A stretch of 64,000 bases of DNA from Branchiostoma floridae (lineage: Eukaryota; Chordata; Leptocardii; Amphioxiformes; Branchiostomatidae), in NCBI RefSeq assembly GCF_000003815.2, contig NC_049990.1, positions 8,725,353 to 8,789,352 on the forward strand. Direction: 5' to 3'. Shown piece by piece: positions 24,960-34,800 of the stretch (within the stretch, counting starts at the first letter, position 1; each line of letters starts with the position of its first letter). A program made the position numbers and the translations under genes. Below the pieces are notes generated by a model, which did no database searches, was not told the origin of the DNA, and was given only the letters and a program-made list of their open reading frames with translations.

Positions 24960-25299
24960 GGCACTGCTAAGTAGGAACCAAAGCATAGCCCAACACCACG
25001 GCTACGTACGCAGAGCCCGTCTGAGGTGATGGAAAAACTTCCCAATGTGTGGTCGCAGTCCTGTCAGACCCTGTCAGATGTCCAGTGAATGGGAAAGACC
25101 CCGGAAGTGGTGGACTTTGTGATTTGACGTCACAAGAACCAGGGAAACGTACCGGAAGTTCCATGGAGTGTGTGTGTAGGAGCGCTCGAGCGAGGTCAAT
25201 CAATGTCTCTGCAACTTACATCCAGACATGCCTTCGTTCACGTAGACCAGGCTTCGCCCTCCCCAGCAATGTCAGATTGATTTGCTTAATATATGGGTT
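24960..25299. other. Promoter-side flank of Ig-protease-Fic gene
   Basis: Upstream of the ATG at 24959 on the minus strand. No TATA box or exon could be identified with confidence. Confidence 0.4.
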
Positions 25300-25570
25300 T
25301 TGGCGTCGTGTTGGTGCATCGGTTAGGGTGTTCGCCCCAGACCCAAGAGGTCCTTGGGTCGAATCCTAGGACATGCCCTCGATATTGTGCATTTGGGGAT
25401 AGCACTAAACGCGACTTTCCTCACTTCACTCAGGTAGAAATGAGTTAGGGTCGTCCCTCGGATAGGGTGTTACATGGACATCCCGTGGTTGAAGAGAGCC
25501 ACACCTCGAGCACGTTAAAGAGTCATTACACTTCGGGTCGTGTCACGTGGTGACCATTGACTTAAAACCT
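25300..25570 (+). mobile_element. tRNA-derived SINE, near full length
   Basis: It contains GGCGTCGTGTTGGTGCATCG, GGTCCTTGGGTCGAATCC (B box), CATTTGGGGATAGCACTAAA and the tail CACTTCGGGTCGTGTCACG..GTGACCATTGAC. Pieces of this family recur at 15.0 kb and 43.7 kb. Confidence 0.75.
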
Positions 25571-25813
25571 AACTTTCTTGGCGAAGGTAATGATGATGAT
25601 GATAAGTGCCCAGCAGGCATACATAAGCCACAGAAGAAAGAAAGAATATAAATATAAAGACAGGACTTCTAACAGTAATCATTTAGAATATCTGTCTCTT
25701 TAATATGGGTCTGCCTAAACACCTCTTGAAAGCGGCTTTAAAAAGCTAGTCAGTCGGTTTCAAGAGCAAAGCAATTTGTGCAGAGCTGTCCTCTGCACTT
25801 GACGAAGCAGTAT

Positions 25814-26272
25814 CTAATTCTGGCGTTTTCGCCTTCTTCTTTCCAACCCTCCTCGCAGTTCTGAGCCGCTGTCGTCATCGCTTCCTTTGTTGGTAGCTTC
25901 TGACTGTTTTTCAGCGTTTTCCTCCCCGAGAAACGTTACATAGTCGTTGTCTGACACACTATCGACACATGCAGACAAAGACGAGTGTAGTCCTTCGGCA
26001 CTGTCCGTCCCAGGAAACGCTACATATGTGTGGTCAGAGTTGTCCTCTGCCCCTATCGTATCTGCAGTATCTGATTCTGGCGTTTTCGCTTTCTTCTTTC
26101 CACCCTCTCTTGTCTGTTCGTCAGCCTTTTTCTCCCTGGGAAACGCTACGTAGTCGTTGTCTGACACACTATCGGCACATGCAGACGTAGACGAGGTGCC
26201 AAAAAGGTCTGACTCAGTCGCTTCGACGGAGTGTGCAGTTTTATCGTGGTCGTGCCAACTTACGGTGGTCAT
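25814..26272 (-). pseudogene. Truncated duplicate of LRR-Ig receptor cytoplasmic tail
   Basis: A 152-codon frame with STSACADSVSDNDYV, GKKKAKTPESDTA and AEDNSDHTYVAFPGTD, which are also in the tail of the receptor at 45668-48886. Repeats are shuffled and the end (LERRRRKRQN) is frameshifted relative to the parent. No LRR, Ig or membrane segment is attached. Downstream flank similarity (AGAATATCTGTCTCT at about 25.69 and 44.88 kb) shows a segmental copy, not retroposition. It could be an exon of an unseen gene, but the fragment context argues against this. Confidence 0.7.
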
Positions 26273-26299
26273 CAGGCATCTGTATAGCCACGCTATACG

Positions 26300-27427
26300 T
26301 TTACATGTGTCGGGTTATTTAGTGCAGTAACCAACAGAACAGGGGCACTATCATAGCATATGAGTCCCTTGTCGTTTGCCTAAACAATTCAGTCCAGACA
26401 ATAGATTTTCTTCATATACACGTATATATAGTCTCCTTAGGGTATCAAAAACGTCATCGGAGTATCAAAAACCTACATAATACATTACGTATTCCAATGG
26501 TGATATCTAACATATGATTTACTAGTTCTGTTTTTACAGCCTCCATTTACCACAGCGATGCATATTACCTACTCTTCAATCCTATCAAGCGTCTGATTTA
26601 ATCTCAACAAGTAGGCAATAAACATGAGAAATCAACAGCTCGTATGTCTATGTATTACGCAATGCAACGTGAATTTTCGTGGATGGGGCCGGGGCCAATG
26701 TCCTCTAATAGCGAAGCCAGCTTTTATCCCTATACTTCTAGCAAGAGCCTAGGGGCTGATATTTCTGCACTCTCACTACAAACTCACTGGTACATATTCT
26801 CTTGCTGCTGTCTTTTAGCCCCGCATTAGACGATGCACGAGCTTCGGCCCTATTTTTTACCGCGTGAAGGCCGCCGTATTTTAAGATCTTCAGATACTCG
26901 GGCGTATTTTTCCACCAGAAAATTTTCCTACCAAAAATCATAGTCTTTGCTGGTACAAAAATTATGTCGTGCGCATGTAAACTTGTTACTATAAGACTCA
27001 CCGTCCTGATATCAATATCATACCTTCAACAGTGTATAAACTACTTAAGTCAAAGCAGCCATACCACACTGTTCATGTTCCAAATTTATTGCACAATTTA
27101 ATCGTTGACAAAATTTTAGCATGTCTTGAGTGTGGGAGTTTGACAGTTGGTCAAGTGGTCTTCAAACTTTAAAACCACTTATTAAGCTTTTACATATTAG
27201 GCTGGAAGCAGCTCAAATGTTTTTGAATCTATACATTATTTTACTTAAGGTGAAGGTCTTCAATTCCTGCCACAGGTGCCTCATATTAGACATATTTATC
27301 ACAATTATCACAGCGGTAGCTACTCATAGCTTGATAGTGCTTTATGACATATCCAGGACTATAATAGATTAGAAGGAATGCGTTAAGCTGTCTAAGTCAA
27401 GTAATCGTACCTTCACATTATTACAAG
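26300..27427. repeat. Segmental duplicate of 10.9-11.8 kb (Fic 3' flank)
   Basis: Same order of matching blocks as the 3' flank of the first Fic gene, interrupted near 26.8-27.0 kb by a non-matching insert. No coding exon seen. Confidence 0.75.
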
Positions 27428-27572
27428 CTACAACCAAGATGGAAAGTTTTTATAGTGAAGACCCTCGATGATTTTGTCCAGGAAGCGGTTGACAATGTCC
27501 GCCACGTGTCGTGAGAAGGTCCTGCCGTGTGCTGGCCCGCTGTCGCCCGACATCATGAGCTGGGCCGCGTAG
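27428..27572 (-). pseudogene. Truncated third Fic copy (C-terminal end only)
   Basis: It encodes AAQLMMSGDSGPAHGRTFSR, then HVADIVNRFLDKIIEGLH, clearly the last ~48 residues of the Fic exon. Immediately 5' the similarity stops in unrelated sequence, so the HPF motif and TPR helices are gone. Confidence 0.85.
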
Positions 27573-27885
27573 GGCAGGAGTATTGTAGGCTGGAGAGATT
27601 GAAACTCACGTGCCACCGAGGTGGATAGCGGTGCCAGAGACGGTAGCATGTAAGTCAGCCGTCCCAGCCCTTCGAATCGGGTGGCTTGTTTCCCATGTTT
27701 TGTTTCTCGCTGACACGCTTTAGTTTTGGTCCTGCAAACTTCCAGACTTACCTTGTACATTTACAATCCTTATGGGATGCAATTAGAGTTTTATATCGTA
27801 AGTTAAAGGGGAAATAAAGAAGGGAAACGACTGAGAGATAGGGGAGAGCGTGTGGTAGCGGCGCATGCGCAATGACTTCTGATTA

Positions 27886-28871
27886 CTAGTTACATTTCTG
27901 CAACCAAGCGGGAAAGTTTTCATCGCGAAGATCCTCCATGATCTTGTCCAGGGAGCGGTTGACAACGTCCGCCACGTGTCGGGCGAAGGCCTTGCCGTGT
28001 GCTGGTCCGCTGTCGTCCGACATCATGAGATGGGTGTTGTACTTCCTCCTGTCATTTTTGGAAAACGTTGTCGGAACGAATCCCGATTTCAGTAGCATTG
28101 CGTTGAGTAACATCCGTGCCGTTCTTCCGTTGCCATCTCTGAAGGGATGAATATGGACCAGTTTATGATGAGCGGACGCAGCCCTCTCTATTGGATGCAT
28201 CTCTTGTGTGTCCTCTGACGTCAGCCACGTTTGGAACTCCACCATCTTGGAAGCAAGGTCATCAGGTTCCGGTGGATTGTAAGGCCCTACAAAGACATTA
28301 ACATTGCGCATGCGCCCTGCCCACTTTGGTTTGGTCTTTCCGAGCAACCGCTGATGAATTTCTTTGACATCGGGCAGCGGTTTGTCGCTTCCCAAAGTTG
28401 AGTGAATGTAATCAATTGCTTCGGTCATCCCTACTCTTTCGTCGTCCCCCCTCTTTGTCTCTATCGAACCATTACTGAATATAGATGGGCGATAGAAGCA
28501 GTTCAACAGTAACTTTGATACGTCGGCGGAGCTTGTATGTTTCTGTATTTCTTGCACAACGACGTCATTCTTGTGGCTTATGTCCATCTGAAGCGCACGA
28601 TACCGTCTATCCAGGATAGGTAGCAGTCTGTCTCGACCCTCGATCGCCGATGTCGTGTTCGGGGCGTACAAGAGAGCACGGGCGTAGTTCTCGTCGGCCT
28701 GTTCCACTTTTCCAGTCGCCTCCAGAAAGCGGCCATACTTTGTGATTATGACTGCATTCTTGGGGGCCATGGTCACTGCCTCTTTGTACGACGCTTTGGC
28801 GGTTCTGAAGTCGCCGCGCTCTGCAGCTGTCTCTGCTGTGCGAATTGCTTCGTCCACCTGGAGCTTTTGTT
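27886..28871 (-). CDS. TPR-Fic domain exon, second gene
   Basis: Two bases plus 328 codons after a TTCACAG acceptor. TPR-like helices ([29 protein letters not shown]) are followed by [14 protein letters not shown]. Strongly similar to 11842-12830. FICD's inhibitory Glu position reads [11 protein letters not shown]; Glu is absent from the aligned motif, although one lies four residues later. An upstream in-frame ATG at 28917 would sit in the intron reading and is probably not used. Confidence 0.9.
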
Positions 28872-31800
28872 CTGTGAAGATGGTAGTGATGTCGTTGTGA
28901 ATCATGGATCTTAACAACTTATCTAATGATAATGCAGCCTCCTTTTAGGATCAACCAACCAACCAACCAACCAGCCAACCAACCAAAAATGCTGCCAGCC
29001 AACCAACCAACCGACTAAACAACTAACTAACCAACCAACCATCAAACAAGCAATCAATGGATGAATTGATAAAGCATTGTGGCATACATTTGGATCTCTA
29101 GGTTGTTCAAATATCAGACAGGAGGTGATCTGTTTTGAATTGTTTCCCTCAGTGCAAAAAATACCACGCAGGAAAATACTGATAGTTTGAAAAAAGTGTT
29201 CGCTCCCAGAAAAGGGTATTTTTCATGAAGAACGGTTTTAGAAATGCTAGTAAATCAGTTCTGAGCACATGACATGGTTTGCCGGTGTAATCTGTCTGAT
29301 TTGTCTTAAATAGTTACAATGTCACAGGAAACTATATTCTGCTGTCTGATTTGCCTTAAATAGTTACACTGTCACACTGTCAGTATACAAAGTAGATGCC
29401 TTGAATTTTGTTCTACTGACCTGCAGTTAACTTTTGAACCGGTAGGTTACGTCTGCGACGGGTAAGACCACATGTTGTACAAGTAGTAGCAGCTACAGTA
29501 GTCGCAGTCGTCTGTTCCAACGGAGCTGCAATGACAAGTTACAGTTACATTTCACAAAAAGTCCCCTGTCCCTTGAGTTGAGAACACCACCCAAGTCCCT
29601 AGTGTTATTGAACCGTATTTTAACGATATTCCTAAGGCCAAACTTTCAACGTTAAAAGAAAATAAATGGCCTGTTTAGTCTCCTATTCCGAGTTCATATG
29701 AATTACCTCAGCCAGCAATAAGAAGCCCAAACCCTTGTTACCATCAAGAAGCGCATTCCAAGCCTCTCGTGAGACTTCACTCTCGCGAGTAAATCAATTC
29801 AGAGCACATGACATTGTTTGGCCAAATTCCATTCCAAACATGCCTGTGGAAAAATTCCTGTACAATTCCTAGAATTTTTGCAGACTGAACATAATAATAT
29901 ACCATTTGGCTCGCCCCAGAGGCGTCGCCAAAAAAGTACCCCTGTCTTTCCTTGGTGCTATTGAACTGTGGTCTGATTTGGCCTGGTTTGTCTTATTTTT
30001 TTTAAACTGTACAGTTGTTCCCAGATGCTCTAAAGAGGTTGGCAGAGATGACCCATTCGTTTTCCTCATACATTCCACAAAAATAGAATCATAGCTAATT
30101 TATCATAATTGTACATCACTGCAAAGATCCCTAATATTGCCCCTGCTGAGAACACCAGTTCCCTTGCCCCTGTCTCTGATGGTGCTATTCAATCGTATAT
30201 TACTGAATTCTCCAAGTCCAAACTTTCAACAAGTAAAAACAAATGACTGGTCTGTTTTCTTTTCTGAGTTGATAAGAATTGCATACACAAATAAGAGCCC
30301 CAAGCCCTGGTTACCAACAAGAAGCGCGCGTAAAACTTCTCGTTAGAGCGAACTTCTCGTGAGAATTTACTCTCGCAAGTCAATCAATTCTGAGCACATG
30401 CCATTGTTTGGGTAATCTGTCTGATTTGCTCTGACATATCAAAGAGAATCATATTCTGCTGACGTTTATAGAAAAAGTATAGCTCTTTAAGAGTAATCAG
30501 TTTGCAAAGCAGATTTCTTAGATTTTGTTCTATAGACCTGCAGTTGGCTCTTGATCCGGTGCGGTTGGCTCTTGAACGGGTATACAACTGCGACCTGCTG
30601 CAGGTAGGTTACGTCTGCGACGGGTAAGACCACATGTTGTACAAGTAGTAGTCTCCGCAATCGTCGTTTCAGACGTAGCTGGCAAGACAAGTTACACTTA
30701 CGCATACCAGTGTACATACAGCTGTTCCCAAATGCTAGACAAGAGAGTAACAGATGAGATGACCTATTCGTTTTTNNNNNNNNNNNNNNNNNNNNNNNNN
30801 NNNNNNNNNNNNNNNNNNNNNNNNNNNNNNNNNNNNNNNNNNNNNNNNNNNNNNNNNNNNNNNNNNNNNNNNNNNAATGTATCATTGTACATCACTGCAA
30901 CAACTGCCCCTGCCCATTCTGCTATTAAAGAGCACCATTTCTGTCCCTGGCGCTATTGAACCGTATGTCACCGATTTCTCTAAGGCCAAGGTTTCAACAA
31001 TCAAAGACAAATAACTGGTCTATTTTGTCTTCGTTAAGTCATGAGCATTACATTAGCCAGAAGTAAGAAGCCCAAGCCCCGGTGGCCAGCAAAAAGCGCT
31101 AGTAAAAGTCCTCACGAGGGCGAACCTCTCGTGAGAGTTCACTCCTGCGAGGGTGAACTTATCGCGAGAGTGAACTTATCGCGAGACTTACGACAGCTGG
31201 CCGGTTCATCACTGCAATCGCCACAGTCGTTGTCCCCGTCACACTTCCAGGCCTCGCTTATGCATTTCCCGTTGTCACAAAGAAATTGGCCAATACTGCA
31301 GGACGGTCCCGCTAAGAAATAATAAAACAGAGTTTAATCTTTTACAAAATGTCATCGACCGTTAGATTTTAAGCAGAAAGTCTGAGACAACGAATGCAAG
31401 TCTGCAAGTATCAACATACTAGTTGACAACGGCTCAACAACATCAAACTCTGCAAAGACGTTCGACTGCATATTTTGCCCAGAGCTGTTCAGAGCTAGCC
31501 CTTATGCGTTTAAGATTACAGATGTTTAGACAGATCTACAAACAATGCCAATAATATCAAAGGGAGTTGCAGTGACGCTGATGATGACAACATTTTCACC
31601 TGTTTGACAAATCTCTCCGATACATCAGTTCTTTCTAACTTCGTCATCTTTGCTGGCAACGTTATCTGTAGTCTATGAATAGTTTTTAATGCAAAAACTT
31701 CCTTTTTACATTTCATATGTATAGCATGAAGGGTTCAAACATATCACTGCAGAAGCAACACTGTTACTGTTAAACACTTCATGCATGTAGGGGTAAAAAA

Positions 31801-34800
31801 TGCTGAAGGTGCCCTTTTATAAGCATTATCGTCCTGTAAAAGTGCACTTTCTACTTCAATCTAGGTTCCTATACTTAAACAATAAATTGTTATGGCAGGT
31901 GCATCAAATCAAGAAAGAAATATCTTACCAATAATCGCTTGTCGTTCATCCCTCTCCAGCTGCACGGGTTTTTCTGTAACAGAATAAATACAACGGAAGG
32001 TGAGACGGCGAGAGTCTGCAAGTTAGACTTACACATTCCACTTTACAGTTGTTGCCAAATTCTACATATACACCGTTGAAGAGAGTGACATAGATAAACC
32101 ATTCGTTGTTCACTCATATGTTCCTCAGCAATTAATAGCTTATGTATTGCTGTGCAGTCACTGAAAAGAGCTACCCCTGCCTGCTACACCTTCCCTTTCC
32201 TTGGTGCAATTGAACCGTATATTACGGATTTCTGCAAGGCCAAACTTTCAACAACTACAGACAGGTAAATGGTCTGGTTTGTCTTCTTTCGACAGCTCTT
32301 AAGAATTACATTAGCCAGAAATAAGGAGCCCAGGCTCCGGTTTCGATCAGGAAGCGCATGTAAAATTTCTGACGAGAGCGAACGCAGAATCAACGTATTG
32401 TGAGAGTTCACTCTAATCTCGCAAGAGTACTGACCTGCAGTTTGCTTCTGAACCGGTAGGTTACGTCTGCGACGGGTAAGACCACATGTTGTACAAGTAG
32501 TCTGAGTAGCTACAGTGGTCGCAGTCGTCTGTTCCAATGGAGCTGCAATGACAAGTTACACGTACAAATTCCACTGTACAGTTGTTACCAGATGTTCTAA
32601 AGACAGTGGCATGCTGACAGAGATGGCAAAATTGTTTTTCACCCATGCGTTCAACAAACATGAATAGCTGATTTATCATACATGTAAATGTACATAACTG
32701 CAAAAAAAGGCCGAAATAACGAGCCCATTTTAGTCAAAAAGTGTTCATACAAAAGTGTTCCCCGAACCTCTCGTGACAGTTAACTCCCACGAGAGTGAAC
32801 TTATCGCGAGACTTACGACAGCTAGCCGGTTCATCACTGGAATCGCCACAGTCGTTGTCCCCGTGTCACACTTCCAGGCCTCGCTTATGCATTCCCCGTT
32901 GTCACAGAGAAATTGGCCAATACTGCAGGACGGTCCCGCTAAGAAATAATAAATTAGAGTTTAATCTTTCACTAAATGTCATCGCCCGATGGGCAGAAAG
33001 TCTGAGACAATGAATGCAAGTCTGCAAGTATCAACATACTAGTTGACAACGGCTCAACAACATCAAACTCTGCAAAGACGTTCGACTGCATATTTTGCCC
33101 AGAGCTGTTCAGATCTAGAGCTAGCCCTTATGCGTTTAAGATTACAGATGTTTAGACAGATCTACAAACAATGCCAATAATATCAAAGGGAGTTGCAGTG
33201 ACGCTGATGATGACAACATGTTCACCTGTTTGACAAATCTCTCCGATACATCAGTTCTTTCTAACTTCGTCATCTTTGCTGGGAACGTTATTTGTAGTCT
33301 ATGAATAGTTTTTAACGCAAAAAAACTTCCTTTTTACATTTCATATGTATAGCATGAAGGGTTCAAACATATCACTGCAGAAGCAACACTGTTACTGTTA
33401 AACACTTCATGCATGCAGCCAGGGGTAAAAATGCTGAAGGTGCCCTTTTATAAGCATTATCGTCCTGTAAAAGTGCACTTTCTACTTCAATCTAGGTTCC
33501 TATACTTAAACAATAAATTGTTATGGCAGGTGCATCAAATCAAGAAAGAAATATCTTACCAATAATCGCTTGTCGTTCATCCCTCTCCAGCTGCACGGGT
33601 TTTTCTGTAACAGAATAAATACAACTGAAGGTGAGACGGCGAGAGTCTGCAAGTTAGACTTACACATTCCACTTTACAGTTGTTGCCAAATTCTACATGT
33701 ACACAAGAGAGTGACATAGATAAACCATTCGTTGTTCACTCATACGTTCCTCAGCAATTAATAGCTTATGTATTGCTGTGCAGTCACTGAAAAGAACTAC
33801 CCCTGCCTGCTACACCTTCCCTTTCCTTGGTGCAATTGAACAGTATATTACGGATTTCTCCAAGGCCAAACTTTCAACAACTACAGACAAGTAAATGGTC
33901 TGGTTTGTCTTCTTTCGACAGCTCTTAAGAATTACATTAGCCAGAAATAAGGAGCCCAGGCCCCGGTTTCGACCAGGAAGCGCATGTAAAATTTCTGACG
34001 AGAGCGAACGTAGAATCAACGTATTGTGAGAGTTCACTTTCGCAAGAGTACTGACCTGCAGTTTGCTTTTGAACCGGTAGGTTACGTCTGCGACGGGTAA
34101 GACCACATGTTGTACATGTAGTCTGAGTAGCTACAGTGGTCGCAGTCGTCTGTTCCAATGGAGCTGCAATGACAAGTTACACTTACAAATTCCACTGTAC
34201 AGTTGTTACCAGATGCTCTAAAGACAGTGGCATGCTGATAGAGATGGTAATCTTGCTTTTCACCCATGCGTTCAACAAACATGAATAGCTGATTTATCAT
34301 ACATGTAAATGTACATCACTGCAAAAAAGCCCGAAATAACGAGCCCATTTTAGTTAAAAAGTGTTCATACAAAAGTGTTCCTCGAACCTCTCGTGACAGT
34401 TAACTCCCACGAGAGTGAACTTATCGCGAGACTTACGACAGTAAGCCGGTTCGTCACTGAAATCGCCACAGTCGTTGTCCCCGTCACACTTCCAGGCCTC
34501 GCTTATGCATTCCCCGTTGTCACAGAGAAATTGGCCAATACTGCAAGACGGTCCCGCTAAGAAGTAATAGAACAGAGTATAATTTTCTACAAAATGTCAT
34601 GTTGTGTTAGATATAAGCAGGAAGACCGATAAGTGGATTAGAGATCATTAGACTCTTATTTCTAAACTCGAGTCTGCAAGTATCAACAGACTTGTTGACA
34701 AGATCAACAACGTCAAACTCTGCATAGACCTTTAACTCCAAATTTGGCCCAAGGCTAGCTAATATGTGATCAAAATTACAGACGTTTAACTTGATCTACA

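Noticed and set aside
27573..27760. 5' part of the 110-codon frame that includes the Fic fragment
   Set aside because: No similarity to Fic or other families; it is unrelated sequence fused at the pseudogene breakpoint.
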